Shown: positions 1 through 11,801, counted from the stretch's first letter. The stretch: DNA of 64,000 nt from Rhizomicrobium sp. (GCA_037200985.1 JBBCGJ010000001.1:620001-684000), one strand, 5' to 3'. Made by a program: numbers and translations. The notes: generated by a model from the sequence alone, not told the origin.

Positions 1-204
1 AATGTGGATGGCGAGTCATTCGCCATAACAGCGGCCGTCTTGGTGTATCGGAATCGTGCCGAGCGCACCGTCGATATCATATCGGGTGAAAGACGGGACG
101 TTTTGCGTCGGGCAAACAATGCATTGGGCTTCGAGATCGCCTCCCGTACTTTCCTGATCGATCAGTCGACCGTGCTCGCATACAACATCAGCTTCTTCCT
201 TTGA
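1..204 (+). CDS. Aromatic-ring-hydroxylating dioxygenase beta subunit, C-terminal fragment
   Basis: The reading frame is already open at base 1, so only the last 67 residues are visible and the 5' part lies outside the window. The pattern VYRNRAERTVDIISGERRD, followed by RTFLIDQSTV and a hydrophobic end close to NISFFL, is the conserved tail of the small (beta) subunit of Rieske non-heme iron dioxygenases such as BphE/HcaF. This subunit is structural and supports the catalytic alpha subunit, which is probably just upstream. The Rieske ferredoxin starts 8 bases after the stop, as expected for one operon. Confidence 0.85.
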   Translation, partial: NVDGESFAITAAVLVYRNRAERTVDIISGERRDVLRRANNALGFEIASRTFLIDQSTVLAYNISFFL

Positions 205-211
205 GATAACG

Positions 212-531
212 ATGGCGTTTACGCTCGTCTGCACGACGTCCGACATTGCTGCAGGAGAGGCGCGCCGCATCGATCATGAGGAACCGGTAGCCCTCTTCAA
301 TGTCGATGGCACCTTCCTAGCAGTGCAGGACAAATGCACCCATGGCGATTGGTCGCTTGCGGAGGGATATGTCGATGGCGATGTCGTGGAGTGCACGCTC
401 CACATGGCGAAGTTTTGCCTGAGGACTGGCAAGGTTCTCGGCCCGCCGGCAACACGCCCTCTCAAGGTCTATCCTGTGCGTGTCGAGGGAAACAATGTCC
501 TGGTAGACCTTTCAGCGGGCGCCAGCGTCAT

Positions 532-535
<4 letters not shown>
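212..535 (+). CDS. Rieske [2Fe-2S] ferredoxin of a ring-hydroxylating dioxygenase
   Basis: A 107-aa soluble electron carrier that passes electrons from the reductase to the terminal dioxygenase. The Rieske ligands are visible: Cys42-x-His44 in KCTHGDWSL and Cys61-x2-His64 in ECTLHMAKF. Length and sequence match the BphF/HcaC ferredoxins. It follows the beta subunit by 7 bases and its stop overlaps the ATG of the reductase gene (ATGA at 532-535), indicating translational coupling. The exact substrate range cannot be read from this protein. Confidence 0.93.
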
Positions 536-2608
<2,073 letters not shown>

Positions 2609-2735
2609 TAGGCGCGATCCAGGTGCCCGCACAACGTTCGTCCATTCGGGACGATTCCACTCAGCCGAACGTTTGACCGAAGCTTTGCACTGGCATGGCG
2701 ATCAAGATCGCCGTGGCAAAGGAGAGCCACGATCG

Positions 2736-3566
2736 TCAGGTTTTTCGAGCGGTCGGCGCCTCCCCAATCTTCCTTGGACCGTGCTCGACCAATGGCTGGT
2801 TGGCAGCGCCAAGTCGTTTGCCAATTCGTCGGGCGCAGTTCTGCAATGGCTGCAATAGCTCCAGGCTGATCGGTCTGTCGGACCGCATAGAAATTGAGAC
2901 CGCAGCCACAACCTGAGCACCTGCCGCCATGACCGGGACGGCAAGGCAGTAGAGGCCGGACTGCAGTTCCGCATCGTCAACGGCAAAACCTTGTCGGCGG
3001 ATTCGTTCGAAAAGCCGTCGCAACCGGTTAGGGTCGGTCGTGGTGCGTTCGGTCAAAGCGATAAAGGGGCTAGCTGCCAGGTAGTCTTCCCGTTGAGCCG
3101 CCGCCTGATGCGCCAAGAGCGCCTTGCCGATTCCTGAGCAATAGGCTTCCAGCTGGATTTGTTCACTCGTCAGCACCGGCTCGCCGCCGCCATGCGCCTT
3201 GACGAGGTAGGTCACCATTCCTCCCTCAAGCACACCAAAATGCACCGTCGCTCCGACCTCTTTGGCCAGTTCCGTGGCCAATGGGCGTGCGACAGCCGCC
3301 AGGGTGCCGGACCAGTCACAAGACTTGATCAATCGTGCCAGGCGAACCCCGGGCGCGTATTGACCCGGTCCGACCCGACAGAGCATGCCGTTCCGGATGA
3401 AGACTGCCGTCAATCTCTGAGCCGTCGAAATCGGAATCCGCAATCGATCCGCCAGCTGAGTCAGCTTCGCGGAGGTTCCTGATTCGATGATGAGGTCCAG
3501 AAGGGCCAGTCCGCGTTCCAGACTGGTGGCCCCCTGGAGGGACGAGTGGGAGGGCCTAAAATTCAT
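2736..3566 (-). CDS. IclR family transcriptional regulator
   Basis: A 276-aa regulator with an N-terminal winged helix (LTQLADRLRIPISTAQRLTA, residues about 32-51) and a C-terminal effector-binding domain containing YCSGIGKALLA and FAVDDAEL. IclR proteins such as MhpR commonly control aromatic meta-cleavage operons. The gene is divergent from the hydratase gene with about 95 bases between starts. ATG 3566 is chosen; a GTG at 3590 would add eight residues. A perfect 8-bp inverted repeat overlaps this start, suggesting autoregulation. The effector is presumably an intermediate of the pathway encoded here. Confidence 0.88.
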   Translation of the reverse strand: MNFRPSHSSLQGATSLERGLALLDLIIESGTSAKLTQLADRLRIPISTAQRLTAVFIRNGMLCRVGPGQYAPGVRLARLIKSCDWSGTLAAVARPLATELAKEVGATVHFGVLEGGMVTYLVKAHGGGEPVLTSEQIQLEAYCSGIGKALLAHQAAAQREDYLAASPFIALTERTTTDPNRLRRLFERIRRQGFAVDDAELQSGLYCLAVPVMAAGAQVVAAVSISMRSDRPISLELLQPLQNCARRIGKRLGAANQPLVEHGPRKIGEAPTARKT

Positions 3567-3586
3567 TCTCTCACTATATGAGAGAA
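3566..3586. promoter_or_regulatory. Palindromic operator candidate in the IclR/hydratase divergent promoter
   Basis: TTCTCTCA and TGAGAGAA form a perfect inverted repeat separated by the five bases CTATA. It sits on the start codon of the IclR gene and about 75 bases upstream of the hydratase gene. Position and symmetry fit a regulator dimer site controlling both directions; assignment to this IclR protein is inference. Confidence 0.6.
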
Positions 3587-3660
3587 ACACGCGCCGGCCA
3601 ATTGCGAAAGCCGAGCCGGTCGGGCGTTAGTGTGCCCGACGAATTTTGAGTCGCACCACC

Positions 3661-4449
3661 ATGCCCGCTTCTTACCAATCCCTGGCCGATCGGCTTCGCC
3701 TCGCCTATCGCGACGGCGTGACCCCGCCGCTCCGTGACGGTCTGGAACCCAGCGATATCGATGGAGCCTATGCTGTCCAATCGATCAACACGGCTTACTG
3801 GGTTTCGCAAGGCCGAAAGATCGTCGGCCGCAAGATCGGGCTTACATCCAAAGCCGTTCAGGCCCAATTGGGAGTTGATCAACCCGATTTCGGTGTGTTG
3901 TTCGAGGACATGGAAATCAAGGATGGCGGTGTCCTCCCCATTGCCTCGGTACTTCAGCCCAAGGCAGAAGCCGAGATCGCTCTGATCCTTGGGTGCGACC
4001 TGAACCGGGACGGTCTCGTCGCCCACGACTTGCTGCGCGCCGCCGACTGCGCTTCTGCCGCCATCGAGATTGTCGACAGCCGGATCGCTGACTGGAAGAT
4101 TACCTTTGCCGATACCGTCGCCGACAATGGCTCATCAGCGTTTTTCGTGCTCGGCGCTCGCAAGCTACTGCTTCAAGGACTCGACCTTTTCACCTGCGGT
4201 ATGGCGCTCAAGGTGAATGGAGAGATTGCTTCTGTCGGAGCCGGCGCCGCCTGCCTCGGCCACCCGCTGAACGCAGCCGCATGGCTCGCCAACACCCTCG
4301 CGCGGCGGGGCGAGCCGCTCAAGATCGGCGACGTCCTTCTCACGGGCGCGCTCGGCCCCATGGTGCCGATCCGGGACGGGGACGAGGTTTCCGCCCAGAT
4401 CGGCGGCCTTGGCAGGGTTGGCTTTTCGATGGAGCTGGCGCGGCGATGA
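3661..4449 (+). CDS. mhpD: 2-keto-4-pentenoate (2-hydroxypenta-2,4-dienoate) hydratase
   Basis: A 262-aa enzyme of the MhpD/BphH/XylJ family. It hydrates 2-hydroxypenta-2,4-dienoate to 4-hydroxy-2-oxovalerate. Family features include [15 protein letters not shown], the acidic metal-binding region [11 protein letters not shown], and the C-terminal [15 protein letters not shown] 3661 is preferred over the upstream TTG 3646. It is the first gene of a run of three with 4-base stop/start overlaps, which encodes the last steps of the meta pathway. Confidence 0.92.
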   Translation: MPASYQSLADRLRLAYRDGVTPPLRDGLEPSDIDGAYAVQSINTAYWVSQGRKIVGRKIGLTSKAVQAQLGVDQPDFGVLFEDMEIKDGGVLPIASVLQPKAEAEIALILGCDLNRDGLVAHDLLRAADCASAAIEIVDSRIADWKITFADTVADNGSSAFFVLGARKLLLQGLDLFTCGMALKVNGEIASVGAGAACLGHPLNAAAWLANTLARRGEPLKIGDVLLTGALGPMVPIRDGDEVSAQIGGLGRVGFSMELARR

Positions 4450-5390
4450 TCAGAACTACGAAGGTCGCCATCATCGGCTCCGGCAATATCGGCACTGACC
4501 TGATGATTAAAATCAAACGCCTGTCGAAGGTGCTCGAGATCGCCGCCTTCGTCGGCATTGATCCGACGTCGGACGGATTGAAGCGAGCGCACGCCTTGGG
4601 CGTGCATACCAGCGCGAATGGGGTTCAGGGGCTCGTCGAGATGCCTCAGTTCGCAGACATCGACATCGTTTTTGATGCAACGTCCGCAGCGGCCCATAAC
4701 GGGCATGACGCGATCCTGCGTCGCCATGGCAAACGGGTGATCGATCTCACCCCGGCCGCAATCGGGCCCTACATTGTTCCTGCGGTAAACTCCGAGGCCA
4801 ATCTAGACGCCCAAAACGTCAACATGGTCACCTGTGGCGGCCAAGCCACAATCCCGATCGTCGCCGCTATCAACAGAATCGCGCATGTCCGCTACGCAGA
4901 GATCGTCGCATCAATCGCCTCCCGTTCGGCAGGCCCAGGCACGCGGGCGAATATCGACGAGTTTACGGAGACGACGGCGCGCGCGATCGCTGAAGTGGGG
5001 GGAGCGGATCGGGGTAAGGCGATCATCATCCTCAATCCGGCCGAACCGCCGCTCGTCATGCGTGACACGGTTTACTGCCTGACCGACAATGCCGATCAAA
5101 ATCTGATCGTCGCGTCCGTCGAGCGCATGGTCGCCGAGGTGCAGGCTTATGTGCCGGGGTATCGGCTCAAGCAGGCGATCCAGTTCGAACACATCGGCGA
5201 TAATCAGCCCCTGCATATCCCCGAGATGGGCGGCGACTTCACCGGGCTCAAGGTCACGGTTTTCCTGGAGGTTGAAGGCGCTGCGCACTACTTGCCCGCC
5301 TATGCCGGAAACCTCGACATCATGACCTCAGCCGCACTGCGAACGGGCGAACACATAGCGCTTCGAATTCAGCGAGAACGTGCCGCATGA
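4446..5390 (+). CDS. mhpF: Acetaldehyde dehydrogenase (acylating)
   Basis: A 314-aa enzyme of the MhpF/BphJ family that oxidises acetaldehyde from the aldolase to acetyl-CoA using NAD+ and CoA. It has the N-terminal nucleotide fold [13 protein letters not shown] and the catalytic Cys130 in [11 protein letters not shown]. In this family the enzyme forms a channelling complex with the aldolase, which is encoded immediately downstream. Its ATG overlaps the hydratase stop, and its stop overlaps the aldolase start. Confidence 0.94.
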   Translation: MIRTTKVAIIGSGNIGTDLMIKIKRLSKVLEIAAFVGIDPTSDGLKRAHALGVHTSANGVQGLVEMPQFADIDIVFDATSAAAHNGHDAILRRHGKRVIDLTPAAIGPYIVPAVNSEANLDAQNVNMVTCGGQATIPIVAAINRIAHVRYAEIVASIASRSAGPGTRANIDEFTETTARAIAEVGGADRGKAIIILNPAEPPLVMRDTVYCLTDNADQNLIVASVERMVAEVQAYVPGYRLKQAIQFEHIGDNQPLHIPEMGGDFTGLKVTVFLEVEGAAHYLPAYAGNLDIMTSAALRTGEHIALRIQRERAA

Positions 5391-6424
5391 CGGACCCCGC
5401 AAAGCTCTACATCCAAGACGTCACGTTGCGCGATGGGATGCACGCGATCCGGCATCGTTACGGTATCGACCAGGTTCAGACGATTGCTCGCGCGCTCGAC
5501 CAAGCCAAGGTCGATGCGATCGAAGTAGCCCACGGGGATGGGCTCTCGGGCTCCAGCTTCAACTACGGCTTCGGCGCACATACCGACTGGGATTGGATCG
5601 CGGCCGTGGCCGAGGTCATCACGCATGCCAAGCTGACCACGCTCCTGCTTCCCGGCATCGGCACGATCCACGACTTGAGGCACGCCCACGATCTTGGCGT
5701 CCGATCCGTCCGCATCGCAACCCATTGCACGGAGGCGGACGTCTCGCGGCAGCATATCGAATTCGCGCGCGAGCTGGACATGGATGTGTCCGGCTTCCTG
5801 ATGATGAGTCATATGATCGATCCCAAGGCTCTCGCCGCTCAGGCGAAGCTGATGGAAAGCTACGGGGCACATTGCGTTTACGTCACCGACAGCGGCGGCG
5901 CGATGACGATGGACCGCGTGGCAGCGTGCTTCCAAGCCTACGATTCGGTTCTGAAACCTGAGACGCAGCGCGGAATTCATGCGCATCACAATCTATCGCT
6001 TGGCGTAGCCAATTCGGTTGTGGCCGTGCAAAACGGAGCTATTCGAGTCGATGCGAGCCTCGCCGGCATGGGTGCGGGCGCAGGCAATGCCCCGCTGGAA
6101 GTCTTCATCGCCGTCGCCGACATCTATGGGTGGCAGCACGGGACGCGTCTCTTCGACCTGATGGACGCCGCCGAGGATCTCGTGCGGCCGTTGCAGGACC
6201 GGCCGGTACGGGTCGATCGCGAGACACTCAGTCTCGGCTATGCGGGTGTCTATTCGTCATTCCTGCGCCATGCCGAGAAGGCCTCGAAAGATTACGGGCT
6301 GGATACGCGCGACATTCTGGTTGAGCTCGGCCGGCGCCGGATGGTCGGCGGCCAGGAAGACATGATCGTTGATGTCGCGCTCGACTTGCTGAAACTGCAG
6401 GGGACTTCGAGTGAAAGTGGCTAG
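5387..6424 (+). CDS. mhpE: 4-hydroxy-2-oxovalerate aldolase
   Basis: A 345-aa class II aldolase of the MhpE/BphI family (HMGL-like TIM barrel). It cleaves 4-hydroxy-2-oxovalerate to pyruvate and acetaldehyde. The metal and catalytic motif [13 protein letters not shown] is at the N terminus and the metal-binding HAHHN motif is near residue 200, followed by the small-residue stretch AGMGAGAGN. It is coupled to the dehydrogenase gene by an ATGA overlap, as expected for partners in a complex. Confidence 0.94.
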   Translation: MTDPAKLYIQDVTLRDGMHAIRHRYGIDQVQTIARALDQAKVDAIEVAHGDGLSGSSFNYGFGAHTDWDWIAAVAEVITHAKLTTLLLPGIGTIHDLRHAHDLGVRSVRIATHCTEADVSRQHIEFARELDMDVSGFLMMSHMIDPKALAAQAKLMESYGAHCVYVTDSGGAMTMDRVAACFQAYDSVLKPETQRGIHAHHNLSLGVANSVVAVQNGAIRVDASLAGMGAGAGNAPLEVFIAVADIYGWQHGTRLFDLMDAAEDLVRPLQDRPVRVDRETLSLGYAGVYSSFLRHAEKASKDYGLDTRDILVELGRRRMVGGQEDMIVDVALDLLKLQGTSSESG

Positions 6425-6511
6425 CCCCGTCTCTGTGCGGACCCGGTCACCGGCGGTTAAGGCCGACAGTCGACTCTGAAGATACGCGCCAACATTGCGA
6501 GGTAATCAACC

Positions 6512-7390
6512 ATGAGTGTACGCGCCCTATCCTATATCGGCCTCGAGGCGAGCGATCTGCGCGCTTGGCTAGCGTTCGCAACCGACGTCTTGGGTCTGAT
6601 GAACGTACCGTCGGACGATCCCGCAACGATCAAATTCCGGCTCGATTCGCGCGCCTGGCGGATCGCTGTCGATAAGGGGGACCGCAACGATCTCACCTAT
6701 GTTGGCTTTGAGGTCGCCGGTCGGGACGATCTCGAAGCGATGCGGAAGCGGATTGACGCATTCGGGATAGAGACGGCTTCCGGCGACGTCGAACTTCGGC
6801 GCCAGCGCCGCGTGCTGGACCTCTTCCATTTTGAAGATCCGATGGGACTGCGGACGGAACTCTTCTATGGTGCGACCGAAGTCTTTGAGCAGCCTTTCTG
6901 CTCCGCAGCGGGCGTAACCTCTTTCGTGACTGCCGAGCAGGGGCTGGGCCACGTCGTGCTTCTCGTGCCCGATTTGGCAAAGGCGCGTGACTACTACGAG
7001 CGGGCGCTCGGCTTGCGCCTGACGGATGTCATCGCAATGGCAACGCCCGGCGGAACCGTCGAAATATTGTTCCTGAACTGCAACCCGCGACACCACACGA
7101 TCGCATTGGCGGAAATACCGAGCCCGCGGAGGTTGGACCATTTCATGATCCAGGTCGCCTCGCTCGATGACATGGGGCTTGCTTATGATCGGGCCTTGAA
7201 GTCGAAGGCACCGATACGGGCGACCATTGGCCGGCACAGCAACGATCATATGGTTTCTTTCTACGCCATTACGCCGTCAGGCGTAGCAGTTGAATATGGC
7301 TGGGGTGCCCGTGAGCTCGACCACAATTGGAACGTCGTGAGGTACGACTCCACCCGCGTGTGGGGCCATCATCCGCCTTCCAACAGTTAG
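6512..7390 (+). CDS. bphC: Extradiol ring-cleavage dioxygenase (2,3-dihydroxybiphenyl 1,2-dioxygenase type)
   Basis: A 292-aa two-domain vicinal oxygen chelate enzyme that opens a catechol ring next to the hydroxyls using Fe(II) and O2. The three iron ligands fall where expected for BphC: His147 (GLGHVVLL), His210 (RLDHFMI) and Glu261 (AVEYGWG). A His pair at HHTIAL matches the acid/base position. It is 87 bases after the aldolase gene with GCGAGG before ATG 6512. The true catechol substrate is not certain; the symbol reflects the family. Confidence 0.88.
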   Translation: MSVRALSYIGLEASDLRAWLAFATDVLGLMNVPSDDPATIKFRLDSRAWRIAVDKGDRNDLTYVGFEVAGRDDLEAMRKRIDAFGIETASGDVELRRQRRVLDLFHFEDPMGLRTELFYGATEVFEQPFCSAAGVTSFVTAEQGLGHVVLLVPDLAKARDYYERALGLRLTDVIAMATPGGTVEILFLNCNPRHHTIALAEIPSPRRLDHFMIQVASLDDMGLAYDRALKSKAPIRATIGRHSNDHMVSFYAITPSGVAVEYGWGARELDHNWNVVRYDSTRVWGHHPPSNS

Positions 7391-7435
7391 TTGCTGATTT
7401 GTGGAAGCCGACCGACCGAAATCGAAGGGCGTGAC

Positions 7436-9223
7436 ATGAACTCTTCTCATCACGGCGTGCGTGCCGATGTGTATACACAGGTGCTAATCGTCGGCGGAGG
7501 CCCTGCGGGGCTGACGGCGTCGCTATCGCTGTCGCGGCTCGGCGTGCCGCACATCGTTGTAAACCGCTACCCATCGACGGCGCATACGCCCCGAGCACAT
7601 ATTGTCAATCAACGCACGCTCGAGATCATGCGCGATCTGGGGATCGAAGGGCGCATCTTAGAGAAGGCCATCCCCAATGAACTCATGACCAACAACATCT
7701 GGTTTATGAGTATGGCGGGCGACGAAGTGGTCCGCACCCAGGCATGGGGCGGCGGCGAAAACCATTTCTCCGCCTATCGCCTGGCCAGTCCGTCGCTGAT
7801 CTGCAATCTGCCGCAACATGAGTTCGAGCCCCTGTTGGTAGACGCCATCGAAGAGGCGGCGATCGGCGAGATTCGATTCGGGCACGAGTTCACCCGCTTC
7901 GAACAGGATGAGGACGGCGTCACCGCTTGGGTGACCCATCGTGCGTCGGAGCGAACCTATACGATCCGCGCCAAGTATCTGATCGGAGCAGACGGCGCCC
8001 GCAGCCGGGTGATGGAACAGGCCGGCTTGAAGTTGGAAGGAAGTGGGGACCTGGGTCAGATCTGCTTCACCTGGCTCCGTGCCGATCTTAGGCGTTATGT
8101 GGAGCATCGGCCCGCCGTGCTGTTCTGGCGTATCGACTTCTTCACCGCGCCGGAGGAGGGGGGAAGCTTCATCTGCGTCAAGCCTTGGAACGAGTGGATC
8201 GTCAGCTGGATGATCGATCCCAGCAAGCCGTTCGATCCAAACGATCAGGCAACGCTCGAAACCCGCGTGCGCTCGGCGATCGGTGATCGCACCACAGCTG
8301 TCGAGATCATCAATGCATCGGTGTGGAGCGTGAATCGGCTCTATGCGCCCGAATACGCCAATGGGCGAGTGATGTGCATGGGCGACGCCGTCCACCGTCA
8401 TCCTCCGACCAATGGCTTGGGCCAGAACACTTCGATCGCGGACGCCTTCAACTTGGCATGGAAGCTGAAGTTGGTACTGGATGGAAAGGCGGCGCCCTCG
8501 CTGCTGGCGACCTACAGCACCGAAAGGGCGCCGATCGGCCGCCAGATCGTCGAGCGGGCGAACCAGACTCTTGTCGAGATGGGTACCATCGCGGCGGCAA
8601 TCGGCATTACGCCCGGACTGCCCCTCGAAGATCGCTGGGAGCGGATTCAGACCCTGCACGACGCCACAGATGAAGCACGTGCGCGTCGCCGCGCACTGGA
8701 CGAGGCCGTTGAGCTTCAGGACTTCGGCTTCAACGCAATCGGTGTCGAACTTGGCTATCGCTATCGCGGCGGCGCGCGGGTGGACGACGGCACGCCGGAG
8801 CCCGTACCCGCGGCACATCCCGACATCTGCTATCAACCGACGACCTGGCCAGGCGCACGCTTGCCGCATGCTTGGCTTGAACTCGATCGTCGTCGCGTTT
8901 CCACCTTGGACATTGTCGGGCATGGCCGCTTTGTGCTGCTGACAGGTCCAGGCGGCGCGGCACCTTGGGGCGAGGCGGCTGAAAAAGCAAAGCGCCTGAC
9001 CGGGGTCGAGGTCGCCGTGCAGCCGATCGGCTCAGCATATGGCGGTCTGCGCGATCCTCTTGGTCAATGGGCCAAGGTGAGGGAGGTGGACGACAGCGGG
9101 GCCGTGTTGGTCCGACCAGACGCGCATATCGCTTGGCGGTCGATGACGTCGGCCGATTCCGCTGAGCTCCCCAGGGTAATGGCCACGATCTTGGGCGGGA
9201 GCCAACAGTCGTTGCGGGCATGA
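7436..9223 (+). CDS. FAD-dependent aromatic hydroxylase, TfdB/2,4-dichlorophenol monooxygenase type
   Basis: A 595-aa class A flavoprotein monooxygenase. FAD-binding GGGPAG is at residues 20-25, the DG motif is in LIGADGARS, and the GD motif with the phenol-hydroxylase extension is GDAVHRHPPTNGLG (Asp317). A C-terminal thioredoxin-like domain follows, as in phenol hydroxylases. It would hydroxylate a phenol, or a carboxylated or ether-substituted ring, to a catechol using NAD(P)H. ATG 7436 is chosen because the fold begins soon after it. With a dioxygenase also in the cluster, it may open a second route to the same catechol. Confidence 0.88.
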   Translation: MNSSHHGVRADVYTQVLIVGGGPAGLTASLSLSRLGVPHIVVNRYPSTAHTPRAHIVNQRTLEIMRDLGIEGRILEKAIPNELMTNNIWFMSMAGDEVVRTQAWGGGENHFSAYRLASPSLICNLPQHEFEPLLVDAIEEAAIGEIRFGHEFTRFEQDEDGVTAWVTHRASERTYTIRAKYLIGADGARSRVMEQAGLKLEGSGDLGQICFTWLRADLRRYVEHRPAVLFWRIDFFTAPEEGGSFICVKPWNEWIVSWMIDPSKPFDPNDQATLETRVRSAIGDRTTAVEIINASVWSVNRLYAPEYANGRVMCMGDAVHRHPPTNGLGQNTSIADAFNLAWKLKLVLDGKAAPSLLATYSTERAPIGRQIVERANQTLVEMGTIAAAIGITPGLPLEDRWERIQTLHDATDEARARRRALDEAVELQDFGFNAIGVELGYRYRGGARVDDGTPEPVPAAHPDICYQPTTWPGARLPHAWLELDRRRVSTLDIVGHGRFVLLTGPGGAAPWGEAAEKAKRLTGVEVAVQPIGSAYGGLRDPLGQWAKVREVDDSGAVLVRPDAHIAWRSMTSADSAELPRVMATILGGSQQSLRA

Positions 9224-9266
9224 GCGCTCCGGGCCACGACTCTCTCTGATTTGGAAGCGAAACGAC

Positions 9267-9300
9267 GGGGGCAACCATAACGACCAATAGCGGGGGCAAC
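9267..9300. repeat. Short direct repeat before the DUF6499/DUF2285 gene
   Basis: GGGGGCAAC occurs at 9267-9275 and 9292-9300, exactly 25 bases apart, in the junction between the catabolic operon and the mobile-element regulators. It may be a paired regulator site; function unknown. Confidence 0.35.
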
Positions 9301-9329
9301 TAAGATGGGTGTTACAGGTAGACCGCACA

Positions 9330-10121
9330 ATGCCCCATGCAGCAGCAGCCACCAACGGCGATTGGCGCGACAGCGCGAACTATCACTGGATGACCGAACT
9401 TCCGCGTACCGCTTGGGCGTGGGAATTCATGCGGCGCAATCCGAGCTATCGGGACGACTTCTCCCAACATAGCGCAGGCCCGCAAGAGAGCAATGAACCC
9501 GAACATCTTGCCGCTCTGCGGTGGGGTCTGCTGCGATTCGAGAATCCTTGCGACGACGCGCGGACCGCCAACGTGCTTTGGCAGATGAAAGCGTGCCGGG
9601 ACGTGCTCCCGCTTGCCGCAGTCAAGATGCGATCAGGGACTGCCGCCGAGACGCTCAATTTGTCGACGCTTAAATGCCGCAGCGCTGTCTACGATTTTGG
9701 GACCGAGGAACGGCGGGAAGTCTTGCTGGCACAAGACGGCCGCTCGCTCCAACTAACGGTATTCGGGTCAATACCGTTGGAACAAGCGTTGCTACTCACG
9801 CCGGCACTGCCAGAGGCACGCTACGGCAAGGCGCGCCTCCTGGCTGTGAAGCGCCTTGCCGATGTTGTGAAGCATGGCTGCCTCCGACCGTCACTCTACC
9901 GCCGGGAGCGGCAGAGCGTGCGATTGGCACGGGTGGTTCAGGCGCTTGACGGATGGCTCGCTAAGGCGTCGCAGCGCGAAATCGCGATGGCGCTTTTCTC
10001 CAAGGGGAGAGTAGATCGGGACTGGCAAGATCCGCGCAATCATTTGCGCGACCATATTCGGCGAGCGGTCGCCTATGGCCGTGAGCTCATGTCTTCCCGA
10101 TACCGCCGGTTTCTCGATTAG
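9330..10121 (+). CDS. DUF6499 / DUF2285 domain protein (mobile-element regulator)
   Basis: A 263-aa protein. The N-terminal part (DWRDSANYHW ... AWEFMRRNPSY) is the DUF6499 transcriptional-regulator-like domain and the C-terminal part is DUF2285. Such proteins recur in integrative conjugative elements of proteobacteria and are thought to be DNA-binding regulators, though the biochemical role is not settled. ATG 9330 is the first good start. It marks the change from the catabolic cluster to mobile-element content; a short DUF2285 gene faces it. Confidence 0.75.
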   Translation: MPHAAAATNGDWRDSANYHWMTELPRTAWAWEFMRRNPSYRDDFSQHSAGPQESNEPEHLAALRWGLLRFENPCDDARTANVLWQMKACRDVLPLAAVKMRSGTAAETLNLSTLKCRSAVYDFGTEERREVLLAQDGRSLQLTVFGSIPLEQALLLTPALPEARYGKARLLAVKRLADVVKHGCLRPSLYRRERQSVRLARVVQALDGWLAKASQREIAMALFSKGRVDRDWQDPRNHLRDHIRRAVAYGRELMSSRYRRFLD

Positions 10122-10127
10122 CGCGGA

Positions 10128-10394
10128 CTAGCGCCGCAGCAAACGCTGATAGCCGTGCTCGCTCATCCAGCGTGCGCGTCTCAGATGTGAGGTTAGGCAG
10201 CGCTTCGCGCGCTCCGGCTCGCTCACCGGATCGATGGCAAGAACTATCCGTGCGATCTCCCCGTCGTCGGCGCCGCCTGCAGCAGCGTCAAGGAGACGGG
10301 CGTAGGTGATGAAGTGAGTCTGATCGTAATCGGTCAGACTATCGGACCAAGGCGCCTCATCGGCAATCGCCGGAGCTCTGCCGTCCTTCGCCAT
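10128..10394 (-). CDS. Short DUF2285 family protein
   Basis: An 88-aa protein convergent with the DUF6499/DUF2285 gene, six bases away. The C-terminal pattern of Arg-rich helices ending in HGYQRLLRR resembles DUF2285 proteins, which are probably small regulators in conjugative elements. The open frame extends upstream to 10676, but composition there is not protein-like and overlaps the XRE gene, so ATG 10394 is chosen. Confidence 0.6.
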   Translation of the reverse strand: MAKDGRAPAIADEAPWSDSLTDYDQTHFITYARLLDAAAGGADDGEIARIVLAIDPVSEPERAKRCLTSHLRRARWMSEHGYQRLLRR

Positions 10395-10542
10395 TACCGG
10401 TTCTCCATACGCGATAGCTCTCGATAGCGCGATCGAAAATAACGGCTGAAAAATTGCCTCGCCACAATGCGAGTTGAGTTCTCCACAGTCGAGTGAATTT
10501 CGAGACACCGCGCACATCTTACTGCTGGTTGTGAAGGCCGCA

Positions 10543-10989
10543 CTATCTCGGCTCCTTCTTGCGTCGACGTGTGACACCAGACTCATGTCGGATCGGTTCA
10601 TCAGATGCGAGAGTTGAAATGAGAGCGAGCACAACTTTACGCAAGCGCGGGCTGGGAATGCCCGAAAATGTCGCAAAGAGAGTCGACGCCTCGTCTGCGA
10701 CTACCGGCGCCGCAGGGGAACACTTGTCCAGTCCTTCAAAAAAATAGCCGATCTCGATTTTGAGAACGACAGACGCCTCGAACAGCCGACCCGCGCTAAT
10801 GCGGTTCAGGCCGCGCTCGTACTTTTGCACCTGCTGGAAGGTCAGGCCCAGGTCTTTGCCGAGATTGCCCTGTGATAGGTTGCGCGCCATGCGGGCAAGC
10901 CGTAGGCGTGCGCCGACATGCCGATCATAGTGTGTCGAGCGCTTGTGGGTCTGCGGCTGATTCGCTTGCCCCTGTGTTGACGGCCGCAT
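10543..10989 (-). CDS. XRE family helix-turn-helix regulator
   Basis: A 148-aa protein with an N-terminal lambda-repressor-type helix-turn-helix (LRLARMARNLSQGNLGKDLG then QVQKYERG, residues about 28-61) and an unassigned C-terminal half. It is divergent from a second XRE gene at 11109, with about 120 bases between, so the intergenic segment probably holds operators for one or both. The targets are unknown; regulators at this position in conjugative elements often control transfer or excision. Confidence 0.8.
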   Translation of the reverse strand: MRPSTQGQANQPQTHKRSTHYDRHVGARLRLARMARNLSQGNLGKDLGLTFQQVQKYERGLNRISAGRLFEASVVLKIEIGYFFEGLDKCSPAAPVVADEASTLFATFSGIPSPRLRKVVLALISTLASDEPIRHESGVTRRRKKEPR

Positions 10990-11108
10990 TGGTTGGTTGC
11001 CCTACATCCTGTGGCTGCAAAAATATCCTAAGAAGGGTATAAATCAACCGAACAAGGCGTAGAAAAACCCTCTCTGTAGCAAAAAGCAGGCCCGCGTGGC
11101 GATTGTGC

Positions 11109-11354
11109 ATGTGCATGATCACAGCGCGTCAAATACGAGGGGCAAGAGCTTTGCTGGGGTGGTCACAGCAGACCCTCGCGGACAAGGCCGTCGTGTCCCT
11201 GAATGCGATCACGCGCCTGGAACGCGGAGAGGTCGATCCGCGCTTCAGCACGGTAATGGCCGTGCAGAAGGCCATTACCAAGGCTGGCATCGAATTCATT
11301 TCAGAAGATGACAAGAAAGGTGAGGGCGTCCGACTCGCCAAAGCTGGCACCTAA
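11109..11354 (+). CDS. Small XRE family helix-turn-helix protein
   Basis: An 81-aa protein almost entirely made of one helix-turn-helix domain (QIRGARALLGWSQQTLADKA ... ITRLERGEVDPR). Starts at 11103 (TTG), 11109 (ATG) and 11115 (ATG) are all possible; 11109 is given, 11115 would remove two residues. It is divergent from the larger XRE gene. No fused effector domain is present, so a repressor or antitoxin-like role is possible but not shown. Confidence 0.75.
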   Translation: MCMITARQIRGARALLGWSQQTLADKAVVSLNAITRLERGEVDPRFSTVMAVQKAITKAGIEFISEDDKKGEGVRLAKAGT

Positions 11355-11801
11355 CGACAGCGGCGCTTGATTTGGGAGCAGACGGCGGTCGCACTCGGTC
11401 CCGCGGCTTCGCCGCTCCTGCGGGTGTGCCGCTTCGCGCGCGCTGGTCGCGCGCCGCCGGCCGCTCGACGGCGCATTCGCCCGCGCGAAGGGCGCGGGCT
11501 TCTGCAGCCTCCTTCTTCCGAGGCACGGCTGCCGCCGTGGTCATTCGCTTCTTTTCGGAGCAGACGCTCCGGCTCGGTCGCGGGATCGCTTGCGCTCGGA
11601 CGCGCCACATCCCCGGTCCTGCGCTGCCCCGCGACCTGCGACCGTGGGCGTGCTCGGACCGGGTGACCCCTTGACGCGTCCGCCCGCGACCTCGGCTCGG
11701 TCGGGCATTTCGTTTATCCACGGTCGCGTTACGTGAAATCGTACTTCGCGGCAGGCTTCAGCACCCCACTCTATATACTAGGAGCAGTATGGGCGTTGGC
11801 C
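11355..11801. other. GC-rich non-coding stretch with hairpins
   Basis: No convincing gene is seen. The stretch is strongly GC-rich with small hairpins, for example CGGAGC/GCTCCG at 11556-11571, and two imperfect copies of a GGAGCAGAC...CTCGGTC pattern near 11379 and 11557. It separates the regulator genes from the DUF4238 gene. Confidence 0.5.
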
